Below, piece by piece: positions 9,401 through 17,254 of a stretch of DNA of 47,497 nucleotides. Source of the DNA: Robinsoniella sp. (GTDB taxonomy: Bacteria; Bacillota; Clostridia; Lachnospirales; Lachnospiraceae); contig JALEVQ010000107.1 in NCBI GenBank assembly GCA_022788205.1, forward strand, positions 1-47,497, read 5' to 3'. Each line of letters opens with the position of its first letter. Within the stretch, counting starts at the first letter, position 1. The notes under the pieces were generated by a model that worked only from the letters and a program-made list of their open reading frames with translations, was not told where the DNA came from and did not search any database. Position numbers and translations under genes: made by a program.

Positions 9401-9627
9401 TCGCATTCGGACGCGCAGAGGATCTGGAGCCAGGTGAGAGTGCAACTGTCACGATGCAGATCAGCAAGAGAATGCTTTCCTACTGGTATACCGATCAGGA
9501 AGAGCTGACAGAGCGCGAAGATGGAACAAAAGACAAATGGGTTCTGGCGACAGGAGAGCGCGAATTGATGCTCGCAAAATCATCCGATGATATCGTCGAG
9601 ACAGTTACTGTGGAAGTGACAGAATAG
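6427..9627 (+). CDS. Secreted glycoside hydrolase family 3 protein (beta-glucosidase-like)
   Basis: A 1066-residue exported protein. The ATG at 6427 is chosen because it gives a clean signal peptide (positive MNRNRKTLWKKT, hydrophobic core, cleavage after VSALA) and lies downstream of the promoter; the frame stays open upstream to a TTG at 6205 but that would run through the urease terminator. The GH3 TIM barrel spans about residues 100-370, with the probable nucleophile D331 in GGVITDAMS and the substrate-side KHIGAYATNGDG. The alpha/beta sandwich domain follows, interrupted by a PA14- or CBM-like insert (about 600-640) and a Gly/Pro/Phe-rich linker near 645-665. A fibronectin-III-like domain is C-terminal (VTVTNTGDVAGSEIVQIY). 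No sortase motif is visible, so it is probably released. Family GH3 is clear; the exact sugar substrate is not. Confidence 0.9.
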   Translation: MNRNRKTLWKKTLAVTASAAIMTTSVSALAANSYVTDNTETVMQNASSEGGGMVYNLAKPSEEEIAQLKEKYQDLYATPETAGETEYPAEYPRELLTPMTDEEIEPIVNALVKTMTFEEKLAVIADPGWGAEKVEKGQAMYLPGVPRLGVPVVRQHDGSAGVGAIYPTTNLPVENVAGNTFSTELAGKYGSVIGKELVSVGSNWELGTQFDLMRDMHWARAKDTYGEDYYLAGELATSETIGLQSQGAGAQGKHIGAYATNGDGQLWTFVDEQTLHTAYLYTFEQPIKRANLSQVMTTYTRLNGYYTFSNEYMLKDVLRDMWNWKGGVITDAMSTKEFTTILGIDSEMGKNYNTEGYVLKYMEEGLCTMEDIDTAVNHILWSMGYAGYLGLVKIDEESGLAYADSRRTIKDDGSIQYVMAGTDVSEGGDRAVIELVDSWAEDYAEGILYEEDNAIALEVAEKGIVLVKNENDTLPLTSEDYTGGNKIALVGWGADNIVPGTGTERSYGFLNYMTTPYEAMKAMAGEEAAIEAYVLDDEFGTTIPSEVIFTSEEADTNGWIMNGEETPVSEINYLTTYENNKNSIDNREDGKAFENGTENTWSGYLKAPEDGEYDLVIQSLGGSAEVTISSLDGTVIGEVAVQQQGGFPGGPGGFPGGPQQETEPPEPSDTLSASASGTLPTDGFTKDGLNASSVTATLEAGKLYKVDVTSSANSDVYDQQVKLAWITPGTEEKAEEAAIAAASEEGTTVVYFVRIGPEGHGVTVTDEDLYMYDDDLETLKELQAACEEAGNKLVVVTYNRTAFAFDGDWEENTDAILTAFYPGQAGQQAIANILLGETNPSGKLSVTMPKTYKETLLYYDPEWDTNGNGEYDEGESYDDYLAWQRFGRGGQNFKDLENEYSAQYNEGLNFGYRWYEEEGIEPQYAFGHGLSYTTFAYSDFTITLSEDEDYQFDVSVTVTNTGDVAGSEIVQIYAGAAQNVPDSVQTTKKQLVAFGRAEDLEPGESATVTMQISKRMLSYWYTDQEELTEREDGTKDKWVLATGERELMLAKSSDDIVETVTVEVTE

Positions 9628-9701
9628 ATGAGAAACTAGGGAAAGTGATTGTCAAAAAATTACAACTAAAATCTACAATTCCAAAAAAATTGATAATAGA
9701 C

Positions 9702-9730
9702 TTGACAAATCATAAAAGATACGGTACATT
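9702..9730 (+). promoter_or_regulatory. Promoter upstream of the ATP-grasp operon
   Basis: TTGACA at 9702-9707, a 17-bp spacer and TACATT at 9725-9730. The expected start near 9737 is only about 8 nt before a strong terminator hairpin, so most transcripts may end after about 40 nt. Confidence 0.6.
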
Positions 9731-9744
9731 CAAAGGTATAACAA

Positions 9745-9776
9745 AGACGTTTTGCGAAAGCAAAGCGTCTTTTTTT
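9745..9776 (+). terminator. Intrinsic terminator between GH3 and the ATP-grasp operon
   Basis: An 11-bp stem (9745-9755 with 9760-9770, one G-T pair) with a GAAA tetraloop and seven or more T. It can end the GH3 transcript 120 bp after its stop, but it also sits directly downstream of the promoter at 9702-9730. Confidence 0.85.
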
Positions 9777-9877
9777 ATTCCAGGAAAGTATTGAACTTTT
9801 CTGTGAAAAATTTTGAAAATCAGTTTTGTTTTTACCGGTACAGAGCAAGAGAAAAAGAGAAGAAGAGAGTGAACATT

Positions 9878-11197
9878 ATGTATGAGATGGATTTAATCGA
9901 CAGAACAGATTCCGTAAATGAACTGTTGGCACGATATGGTGTGAAGTTTGGTATATACAAAAATAATACGTTCCGGGAACAGCTCTTCCCTTTTGACGCA
10001 ATTCCGAGGATAATCTCAAAGACAGAATTTGACCGTCTGGATAAAGGATTGCGGCAGAGAGTGAAAGCTTTGAATCTGTTTCTGGAAGATATCTATAATG
10101 AGAAAAGGATTCTGCGCGATCAGGTAATTCCGGAAGAGTTTATCTATGCCTCCAGCGGATATCTGGCACAGTGTGAGGGAATCCGACCGCCGAAAGATGT
10201 TTATTCCCATATTTCAGGCATTGATCTTGTTCAGGGAAAAGACCGGGAATGGTATATTTTGGAAGATAATCTGCGAGTTCCTTCCGGCGCCTCGTACCCG
10301 ATGATTGCGAGGGAACTGTGCAGAAGATGCAGCCCGAGAACATTTCAGGAGTATCACATTGAGGACAACCGAAATTATGCGGATCTGCTTTCTCATGTGA
10401 TGAATTATGTCAATACCGGGGGATTGACGGTAGTTTTGACACCGGGACGCTACAATGCAGCTTACTTTGAACATTCGTATCTTGCCGAGCGGACGCATGT
10501 GCCGCTTGTGAGCGGAAGCGATCTGGTCGTGGAGAATGATCATCTGTATTTTATCGATTATTCTGGAAAGAAAGAGCGTGTCGGAGCAGTCTACCGCAGA
10601 ATCTCCGACGAATATCTCGACCCGATGAGCTTTAATGAGGAATCTGTGATTGGAATTCCAAACATTTTTGATATTTACAGAAAGGGTAATGTGGCACTTT
10701 TAAATGCCCCGGGAAATGGAATCGCAGATGACAAGGGAATCTACTATTTCGTTCCGAAGATGATCCGCTATTATCTTGGCGAGGAGCCGATTCTGAAAAA
10801 TGCGCCGACGTATCTGCCGTTCTATCAGGAAGATATGACTTACACGATGGAGCATTTCGATGAGCTGGTGTGGAAGGATGTCGCCGAGGCAGGAGGATAC
10901 GGTGTTGTCTTTGGAAGTAAGATGACAAAGCAGCAGAAAGAGGACTTTATCCGTCTTGTGAAGGCAGAGCCGCGCCGCTTTATCGCCCAGGAAGTCATCG
11001 ACTTTCTGGATCTGGACATCATGGAAGAGGGAAAAGCGGTGCCGAGAAAGGCAGATTTGAGAGCATTCGTGCTCTCAGCAGAGGAACCGGTAGTGTGGAA
11101 GAGCGGTCTGACCAGATTTTCCAGAAATCCGGATTCGTTCATTGTCAATTCATCACAGGGAGGAGGATTTAAAGATACATGGGTGTTAAATCAGTAA
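9878..11197 (+). CDS. Circularly permuted type 2 ATP-grasp ligase
   Basis: A 439-residue cytoplasmic protein of the circularly permuted ATP-grasp family (DUF404/DUF407 type). Landmarks are PFDAIPRIISKTEFDRLDKG, the EGIRPPKDVYSHISGIDL stretch, LEDNLRVPSGASYPMI (probable metal and nucleotide site), LLNAPGNGIADDKGIYYF and the C-terminal PRRFIAQEVIDFLDLD with RKADLRAFVL. Known: these proteins are predicted from comparative genomics to be amide- or peptide-bond ligases, and usually sit with alpha-E and transglutaminase genes, as here. The start at 9878 is chosen for its MYEMDLID beginning with GAGAGTGA upstream; a longer frame exists from 9752 but it starts inside the terminator. The next gene overlaps it by 19 bp. 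The substrate is unknown. Confidence 0.85.
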   Translation: MYEMDLIDRTDSVNELLARYGVKFGIYKNNTFREQLFPFDAIPRIISKTEFDRLDKGLRQRVKALNLFLEDIYNEKRILRDQVIPEEFIYASSGYLAQCEGIRPPKDVYSHISGIDLVQGKDREWYILEDNLRVPSGASYPMIARELCRRCSPRTFQEYHIEDNRNYADLLSHVMNYVNTGGLTVVLTPGRYNAAYFEHSYLAERTHVPLVSGSDLVVENDHLYFIDYSGKKERVGAVYRRISDEYLDPMSFNEESVIGIPNIFDIYRKGNVALLNAPGNGIADDKGIYYFVPKMIRYYLGEEPILKNAPTYLPFYQEDMTYTMEHFDELVWKDVAEAGGYGVVFGSKMTKQQKEDFIRLVKAEPRRFIAQEVIDFLDLDIMEEGKAVPRKADLRAFVLSAEEPVVWKSGLTRFSRNPDSFIVNSSQGGGFKDTWVLNQ

Positions 11198-11847
11198 ATA
11201 ATACAGATCGCCTTTATTGGCTTGGAAGATATTCAGAGCGCGTGTATACGACACTGCGTCTCTACGGAAGAAGTTATGACGAGATGATTGAAGAGATGGA
11301 GGGAGGATATGAGGGATTTTGTAAATCACTGGATATCCCGAACATCTATACTTCGGCAGAAAATTTCAAGACGCGTTATCCATTTGATGAGACGGATGTC
11401 AACTCCATCATGAGCAATCTCATCCGTGCCTACGACAACGCAATTGAGCTGAGAGAGGAGATTGGAAGCGAGGCACTTTCCTACATACAGCTTGCGATCT
11501 ACGCAATGCAGAAAGCAAAGACGAGCATGTCTCCGATGATCGAATTTCAGAGAGTGCTGGATGATATCCTGGCTTTCTGGGGGATTGTCGATGATCAGAT
11601 CCTTGATGAAAATACAAGAAATATTATCAAGGTAGGAAAAAGGGTAGAGCGGCTTGATCTGTATGGGCGTCTCCATCTCGGAAGAGAAGAGATCGATAGA
11701 GAAGTCAGACGTCTGGAAGGAAGAATCGACCGCTGCCGCATCCGCTATCGAAAAGAGTCGATCACTGCTCTGAAAAAACTGGCAGAGGAAGAGAAGCTGG
11801 ATTACAGACAGATTGTTGCGGAGATAGAAAAAATTCTGGAGGTTTGA
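11179..11847 (+). CDS. Alpha-E domain protein (DUF403)
   Basis: A 222-residue, almost all-helical protein. The N-terminal NNTDRLYWLGRYSERVYTTL matches the conserved start of alpha-E proteins (R.YW.GRY.ER). The family is predicted to work with the ATP-grasp ligase, either as a partner or as a second ligase-like unit. It is shorter than the usual 300 or so residues, because the C-terminal part is compact. An AGGAGGA site at 11161-11167 lies inside the end of the ATP-grasp gene, and the overlap of 19 bp points to coupled translation. The exact biochemical role is not known for the family. Confidence 0.82.
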   Translation: MGVKSVNNTDRLYWLGRYSERVYTTLRLYGRSYDEMIEEMEGGYEGFCKSLDIPNIYTSAENFKTRYPFDETDVNSIMSNLIRAYDNAIELREEIGSEALSYIQLAIYAMQKAKTSMSPMIEFQRVLDDILAFWGIVDDQILDENTRNIIKVGKRVERLDLYGRLHLGREEIDREVRRLEGRIDRCRIRYRKESITALKKLAEEEKLDYRQIVAEIEKILEV

Positions 11848-11851
11848 TTAC

Positions 11852-12637
11852 TTGAAAGAATTATGGTACCAATATCATTTAGAGATTTTGTTCTCAGAGC
11901 CGGCAAAAGATCATCGCTTTACTGTAAAAAGTATTCCACATTCCGATGAGAGACAGGAGATCATCGGGCAGAAAATAGAGATTGTTCCAAATGAATTTTT
12001 ATGTGACAGCAGAGATTCCTTCGGGAATCTCTGTGTTTATGGAAACTCAAAGGGATGGTATGAGAAATTTGAGGTGCTGGTGGAGGGAACGGCAAAAACC
12101 GGATTGCTGCCATATGTCACAGAGACATCACCTGAAAAAATAGGAATCTTTAAATATCCATCGGTATATACAAAGCCGGGAAAGCATCTGAGACAATTGT
12201 TTGATACATTTGATTTTGCTGGATCCGACACAGTTCTGCCCAAAGTCATGCAGATGACAGAAAAGCTGTATGACATTTTTTCTTATCAGAAAGGTGTGAC
12301 CGATATCTCGACGACGGCGGAGGAGGCGATGGAGAGAGGCGGCGGAGTATGTCAGGACTATGCCCATATTCTGATTGCACTGTGCCGCATGGCAGGGATT
12401 CCAGCACGGTATGTCGTGGGGATGATGGTGGGAGAGGGAGCAAGCCATGCCTGGGTGGAGGTGTTTTCCCAGGGAAAATGGTATGGTTTCGATCCCACAA
12501 ACCGTCTGCTCGTGGAAGATCAGCACATCAAAATTTCTTATGGCAGAGATTACCGTGATTGTGTTCTGAATCAGGGTGTTTTTATAGGTGGAGGAAGACA
12601 GAGGCAGACAGTCCATGTCAAGGTGGAAGAGAGATAG
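11852..12637 (+). CDS. Transglutaminase-like cysteine protease or amidase
   Basis: A 261-residue protein with an N-terminal beta-rich domain (about 1-105, as in the bacterial transglutaminase N-terminal region) and a C-terminal transglutaminase-like papain fold. The triad is visible: C167 in GGGVCQDYAH, H199 in GASHAWVEVF and D214 in GFDPTN. Members next to ATP-grasp/alpha-E genes are predicted peptidases or amidases that process the ligase product. The start is a TTG at 11852, 4 bp after the previous stop, with GGAGG at 11838-11842. No signal peptide is seen, so it acts in the cytoplasm. Confidence 0.87.
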   Translation: MKELWYQYHLEILFSEPAKDHRFTVKSIPHSDERQEIIGQKIEIVPNEFLCDSRDSFGNLCVYGNSKGWYEKFEVLVEGTAKTGLLPYVTETSPEKIGIFKYPSVYTKPGKHLRQLFDTFDFAGSDTVLPKVMQMTEKLYDIFSYQKGVTDISTTAEEAMERGGGVCQDYAHILIALCRMAGIPARYVVGMMVGEGASHAWVEVFSQGKWYGFDPTNRLLVEDQHIKISYGRDYRDCVLNQGVFIGGGRQRQTVHVKVEER

Positions 12638-12661
12638 GAAAGCAAGAAGGAGAATAGGAAA

Positions 12662-13615
12662 ATGATAAAGACAGTGACATCGATTCTTCTTCCGGTGTTG
12701 GAGAGTCTGGAGATCAGGAAAAACAGGCTGGAATCGGAAGAGGCAGGAGAGAAAAAACGCATCAGTATCGTGACTGGAATTCACGGAGACGAGCTGGAGG
12801 GACAGTATGTCTGCTACGAAGTGGGGCGCAGGATTATGGAGCATCCGGAATCTTTGCATGGGATTGTGGATCTGTATCCAGCAGCGAATCCGCTGGGAAT
12901 TGACTCGGTGACCAGGGGAATCCCGGGATTTGATCTGGACATGAACCGTCTGTTTCCTGGGACGAAGGACGGGGCGATGACGGAATTTATGGTGTCAGAG
13001 ATTTTTCAGGATTTGCTGGGATCAGATCTGTGCCTTGACATCCATGCGAGCAACATTTATCTGACAGAAGTTCCCCAGATTCGGATCAATGAGCAGTTTC
13101 AGGAACAGTTAGTACCCTATGCAAAGAAAGCAAATATTGATTTTATCTGGGTTCACGGGGCAAATACCGTGCTGGAGGCGACGCTTGCACACAGTTTGAA
13201 CAGTCGCAATGTCCCGACACTTGTCGTCGAGATGGGCGTCGGAATGAGGATCACAAAATCATACGGAGATCAGCTGGTGGAAGGCATCTTCTGCCTGATG
13301 AAAGAACTGGGGATCTGGAGTGGAGAGACGATCAAGCCGAAAAAGGCGATTATCTCTGACAAGCCAGAGGAGGTAGTCTATCTCAATGCGCCGGTCTCAG
13401 GCATTTTTTTAAAAGAGAATGAGCATGGCAGGAGAGTGAAAAAAGGAGAACGGATCGGGAAGATTCTGGATCCGCTCAGCTGCACGGTCCTGAGTGAAAT
13501 CGTGGCTCCCGAAAGCGGCTTTTTATTTACCATACGAGAATATCCTGTGGTGGCGGAAGGATCTTTGATGGGTCGGATTCTTGTCGAAAAAGAGCACGAA
13601 GGGAGAGAAAAATAA
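12662..13615 (+). CDS. AstE/AspA-type zinc deacylase or peptidase (M14 family), catalytic paralog
   Basis: A 317-residue protein of the succinylglutamate desuccinylase/aspartoacylase group. Zinc ligands are H41 and E44 (TGIHGDELEG) and H128 (LDIHASN); the candidate catalytic acid is E190 (VVEMGVG). A C-terminal domain (about 235-310) resembles a biotinyl-lipoyl-like beta barrel (APVSGIF, VKKGERIGKILDP), common in this family. It should cleave an amide or acyl bond, perhaps of the product made by the upstream ligase. It lies 24 bp after the transglutaminase-like gene. Only 1 bp separates it from its degenerate paralog. Confidence 0.85.
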   Translation: MIKTVTSILLPVLESLEIRKNRLESEEAGEKKRISIVTGIHGDELEGQYVCYEVGRRIMEHPESLHGIVDLYPAANPLGIDSVTRGIPGFDLDMNRLFPGTKDGAMTEFMVSEIFQDLLGSDLCLDIHASNIYLTEVPQIRINEQFQEQLVPYAKKANIDFIWVHGANTVLEATLAHSLNSRNVPTLVVEMGVGMRITKSYGDQLVEGIFCLMKELGIWSGETIKPKKAIISDKPEEVVYLNAPVSGIFLKENEHGRRVKKGERIGKILDPLSCTVLSEIVAPESGFLFTIREYPVVAEGSLMGRILVEKEHEGREK

Positions 13616-13616
13616 G

Positions 13617-14543
13617 ATGAGAAAGACAATTTTATATGAGATTTCTTCCCTGTATCGCCAACATTTTAAGGTGCAAGGGTATCTTTTCGGTGAAGGAGAA
13701 AAAGCGCTCTGCGTGGTAGGGAGTGTCAGGGGAAATGAATATCAGCAGATTTATATGTGTTCCCAGCTTGTGGCAAAATTAAAAAAGTTAGAGGAAGAAG
13801 GTCTGTTAAAGAAGGATCAAGAGATCCTTGTCATACCGACCTTAAATCCTTATTCTATGAATATCGGAAAGCGGTTTTGGCCTACGGACAACACAGATAT
13901 CAACCGCATGTTCCCGGGATATGCGGAAGGGGAGACGACACAGCGAATCGCAGCGGGGGTGTTTGAAAAAATCTTCCCTTACAAGAACGGGGTTCAGTTT
14001 GCCTCTTTTTATATGCCGGGAAACTTTCTGCCGCATGTGCGTATGATGAAGACGGGGTATGAAAATGTGGAGAAGGCAAAGAAATTTGGACTTCCGTATG
14101 TGATCCTGCGCGATCCAAAGCCGTATGATACGACAACGCTGAATTACAACTGGCAGATCTGGGAGACCGATGCTTTCAGTGTCTACAGCACGACGACGTC
14201 TTCCATCGACGAAAAAAGCGCAGAGCAGACTGTGGAGAGCGTTTTGCGTTTTTTGGCGGCGGAGGGAATTCTACACTATCCGGATCGAGGGGGATATCGG
14301 TCAGAAGTCTTTCGGGATGCAGAACTTTTGACAGTGCGCCCAAAGAAGGCAGGGATTTTCAGAAGCAAGATTGAGGTGGGAGACAATGTGGAGAAAGGTG
14401 AGGTGATGGCAGAGATCTTAGATCCAGGTGAGGGCTGTGTCATCGAAAAGCTGGAAGCACCGCAAGATGGAACGGTTTTCTTCCGCCACACCGATCCTTT
14501 AACTTATGCAAGCACAGCAGTGTTCAAGCTGCTGCCGATTTGA
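13617..14543 (+). CDS. AstE/AspA-like protein lacking zinc ligands (probable non-catalytic paralog)
   Basis: A 308-residue paralog of the preceding protein with the same layout, including the C-terminal barrel (KKAGIFRSKIEVGDNVEKGE). The zinc site is lost: HGDE becomes RGNE (R38, with E41 kept), DIHAS becomes QFASF (F128 at the position of H128), and no acid stands where E190 is in the partner. NPYSMNIGKRFWPTDNTDINRMFPG is well kept, so the fold and a ligand pocket are probably intact. Inference: a regulatory or substrate-binding partner, perhaps a heterodimer with the neighbour. The ATG at 13617 is chosen because GGGAGAG lies just upstream; a longer frame from 13581 would overlap the previous gene by 35 bp. 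Confidence 0.8.
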   Translation: MRKTILYEISSLYRQHFKVQGYLFGEGEKALCVVGSVRGNEYQQIYMCSQLVAKLKKLEEEGLLKKDQEILVIPTLNPYSMNIGKRFWPTDNTDINRMFPGYAEGETTQRIAAGVFEKIFPYKNGVQFASFYMPGNFLPHVRMMKTGYENVEKAKKFGLPYVILRDPKPYDTTTLNYNWQIWETDAFSVYSTTTSSIDEKSAEQTVESVLRFLAAEGILHYPDRGGYRSEVFRDAELLTVRPKKAGIFRSKIEVGDNVEKGEVMAEILDPGEGCVIEKLEAPQDGTVFFRHTDPLTYASTAVFKLLPI

Positions 14544-14568
14544 TTGAAAACAAAAAGGGGGTTGTCAA

Positions 14569-17145
14569 GTGAACTATAGAGAGAGAGTCAGTACGGGGAT
14601 TGCAGGTTTTGACAAGACAATCGATATGCTGCGGATGGGCGACAATGTCGTCTGGCAGGTCGGAGATATCGAGAGTTATAAGAAGGTCGTCTACCCTTAT
14701 GTGGAGCAGGCGAAAAAAGATAAAAGAAGAATTGTGTATTTTCGGTTTGGAAGCCATGAAAAGCTTCTGAGCGAGGAGGATGGGATCGCTGTGTATGATC
14801 TCGACGCAAGCCTTGGATTTGAGAGGTTTGCGATCACGGTGCATCAGGTGGCGGAGGCAGAAGGCACGAAGGTGTTCTACGTGTTTGACTGCCTGACAGA
14901 GCTTTTATGTTTCTGGTATTCGGATCTGATGATCGGAAACTTTTTCCAGGTGACATGTCCTTATCTGTTTCAGATGGATACCGTCGCCTACTTTGCGGTC
15001 GAGCGCAACTGCCATAATTTTGAGACCATTGCACGCATCCGTGAGACGACACAGTGTCTGATGGATCTGTATGATCTTGACGGGACGATGTATATTCATC
15101 CTCTGAAAGCGGATGGCAGATATTCGCCGACGATGTTTTTTCCGCATAAAATTGAAGGAAATCAGTCCTTCAGCATTACTTCAAGCTCAAAGGCGGCAGA
15201 GCTGTTTTCTGGCTTAGAGTGGAGAAAAAAACACACAGATTACTGGAACACCATCATGGAGCAGGCAAAAGAGACGATCGGAAAGACAAAAGAAGAGGAG
15301 GAAGCGATGAAGACGCTTCTGCTCAAGCTTCTGATCGGATCACAGACACGGCTGTTAAAGCTGTGTGAGAGACAGTTTACGCTGCGTGATCTTGTACACA
15401 TCGCATCGAGAGAAGTGGGGACAGGATACATCGGCGGAAAGAGTGTGGGCATGGTGCTCGCAAGACAGATTATTAAAAATGCACATGGCGAGTATGGAGA
15501 CTTAAAGAACTACTTGGAGCCGGATGATTCGTTTTTTATCGGGACTGATGTCTTTTATACTTATATTGTACAGAATGGAGGATGGGGGCTGTGGCAGCAG
15601 CAGAAGACAGAGACTGGCTATCTGACACTGTCCTCTCTGCTGAAGCAGAAACTGATGGAGGGATCTTTCTCTGGAAGTATCGAGGAAGAGTTCATTCACA
15701 TCCTGGAATATTTTGGACAGTCCCCGATCATCATCCGTTCCAGCTCGCTTTTGGAGGATAATTTCGGCAACGCATTTGCAGGAAAATATGAGAGCGTCTT
15801 CTGCGTGAACCAGGGGACACCGCAGGAACGACTGAAAGCATTTGAGGATGCTGTGCGCACGGTCTATGCCAGCACCATGAATCAGGATGCTCTTCACTAC
15901 CGCAAACAGAGAGGGCTCTCTCTGAAGGATGAGCAGATGGCGATTCTGGTCCAGAGAGTTTCCGGAGATTACTACGATGATTATTTCTTCCCGCACGCAG
16001 CCGGTGTGGGGAATTCTTCTAATCTGTATGTGTGGGAAAAAGGCATGGATATGAGTCAGGGAATGCTTCGGCTTGTGCTGGGGCTTGGCACACATGCAGT
16101 GGACCGCGTGATCGGAGACTATGTCAAGATTGTGGCGTTGGATGATCCAATGCGCCTTCCGGGACTGATTGCGCAGGATGAACAGAAATATTCCCAGAAA
16201 AAAGTAGATATGCTTGATCTGCGCAGCAATATCTGGTGCAGCAAGGATGTGTCAGAACTGGAGAAGATGGATCTCGGTGTGGATAAGAGCATGTTTTTTA
16301 CCAAAAATATGGAAGAGGCGAGAAGGCTGTGGAATCTTGGCTACAAAGACCGTCCGATTCCAGTCACGCTAAATTTCAAGAAGATGCTCTCGAAGACCGA
16401 CTTCCCGGATGTGATGAGAAGAGTGCTGCGCCTTCTGTCCACAGAGTATGACTATCCGGTGGACATTGAGTTTACGGTGAATTTCCAGCCGGATGACAGC
16501 TACCAGTTTAATCTCGTCCAATGCCGACCGCTTCAGACAAGAGGGCTGGGAAAGAGCAGCGAGCCGCCGAAAGAAATAGACAAGACAAAATGTCTGTTTT
16601 ACTCTGAGGGAAATTTCATGGGCGGAAATATCCGGGTTATGCTGGACTATGTAATTTTTATTGATGTGCAGTCATATCTGGCGCGCTCTGAGCAGGATAA
16701 ATATCAGACGGCGCGCTACATTGGAAAGCTGAATCAGATTTTGAAGGACAGACAGGTGCTCTTGATGGGACCGGGGCGATGGGGAAGTACCACGCCGTCT
16801 CTGGGAGTTCCGGTTCATTTCACAGAGATTAGCCGTATGACGGCGATCTGCGAGATCTCCTGCCAGAAAGAAGGATTGATGCCGGAACTTTCCTATGGAA
16901 GTCACTTTTTCCAGGATCTTGTGGAATCCGGTGTTTTCTATATCGCACTGTTCCGCGACCAGGAGAAGGTTTCCTTTAACGAAGTCTTTCTCGAAAAAGA
17001 AAATAAGCTGCCAAGCCTTCTGAAAGAAGCAGAAGGATTCTGTGATGTGATCAAAGTGGTAGAGGCAGACCAGATGGAACTGTATTCGGATATTCAAAGA
17101 CAGCTTGTATTCTGCAAAGAGACAGAAAAAGAGGCAGATGCTTAA
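14569..17145 (+). CDS. PEP/pyruvate-binding (PPDK N-domain-like) protein with degenerate KaiC-like N-terminus
   Basis: An 858-residue cytoplasmic protein, last gene of the six-gene operon. The middle third matches the nucleotide-binding half of pyruvate phosphate dikinase/PEP synthase (SPIIIRSSSLLEDNFGNAFAGKYESVF, about residues 383-409, then VRTVYAS). The mobile phosphohistidine domain and PEP barrel of true dikinases are missing. The first 250 residues resemble a KaiC/RecA core (VSTGIAGFDKTIDMLRMGD), but the P-loop position reads VGDIESYKK, without GKT/S. The C-terminal third includes VLLMGPGRWGSTTP. It starts at GTG 14569 behind AAAAAGGGGG, 25 bp after the previous gene. Inference: an ATP-dependent phosphotransferase or sensor for the operon's product; the function is unknown. 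Confidence 0.8.
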   Translation: MNYRERVSTGIAGFDKTIDMLRMGDNVVWQVGDIESYKKVVYPYVEQAKKDKRRIVYFRFGSHEKLLSEEDGIAVYDLDASLGFERFAITVHQVAEAEGTKVFYVFDCLTELLCFWYSDLMIGNFFQVTCPYLFQMDTVAYFAVERNCHNFETIARIRETTQCLMDLYDLDGTMYIHPLKADGRYSPTMFFPHKIEGNQSFSITSSSKAAELFSGLEWRKKHTDYWNTIMEQAKETIGKTKEEEEAMKTLLLKLLIGSQTRLLKLCERQFTLRDLVHIASREVGTGYIGGKSVGMVLARQIIKNAHGEYGDLKNYLEPDDSFFIGTDVFYTYIVQNGGWGLWQQQKTETGYLTLSSLLKQKLMEGSFSGSIEEEFIHILEYFGQSPIIIRSSSLLEDNFGNAFAGKYESVFCVNQGTPQERLKAFEDAVRTVYASTMNQDALHYRKQRGLSLKDEQMAILVQRVSGDYYDDYFFPHAAGVGNSSNLYVWEKGMDMSQGMLRLVLGLGTHAVDRVIGDYVKIVALDDPMRLPGLIAQDEQKYSQKKVDMLDLRSNIWCSKDVSELEKMDLGVDKSMFFTKNMEEARRLWNLGYKDRPIPVTLNFKKMLSKTDFPDVMRRVLRLLSTEYDYPVDIEFTVNFQPDDSYQFNLVQCRPLQTRGLGKSSEPPKEIDKTKCLFYSEGNFMGGNIRVMLDYVIFIDVQSYLARSEQDKYQTARYIGKLNQILKDRQVLLMGPGRWGSTTPSLGVPVHFTEISRMTAICEISCQKEGLMPELSYGSHFFQDLVESGVFYIALFRDQEKVSFNEVFLEKENKLPSLLKEAEGFCDVIKVVEADQMELYSDIQRQLVFCKETEKEADA

Positions 17146-17210
17146 AAGCAGGTCATAGGAATTTATTAAGACTTTTTCTCTTTTTTTTAATAGGAACTTC
17201 TGGCTTTTTA

Positions 17211-17219
17211 TGGTATAAT
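17211..17219 (+). promoter_or_regulatory. Extended -10 promoter of the YARHG gene
   Basis: TGGTATAAT at 17211-17219 is an extended -10 element (TGn before TATAAT). No good -35 is seen at the right distance. It lies 36 bp before the start codon, with GGAGGG between. Confidence 0.65.
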
Positions 17220-17254
17220 AAAAACAAATAAAAAAATAGACAGGAGGGATTTCT

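Noticed and set aside
9752-9877. Upstream start for the ATP-grasp gene
   Set aside because: It starts inside the terminator hairpin and adds residues that are not family-like.
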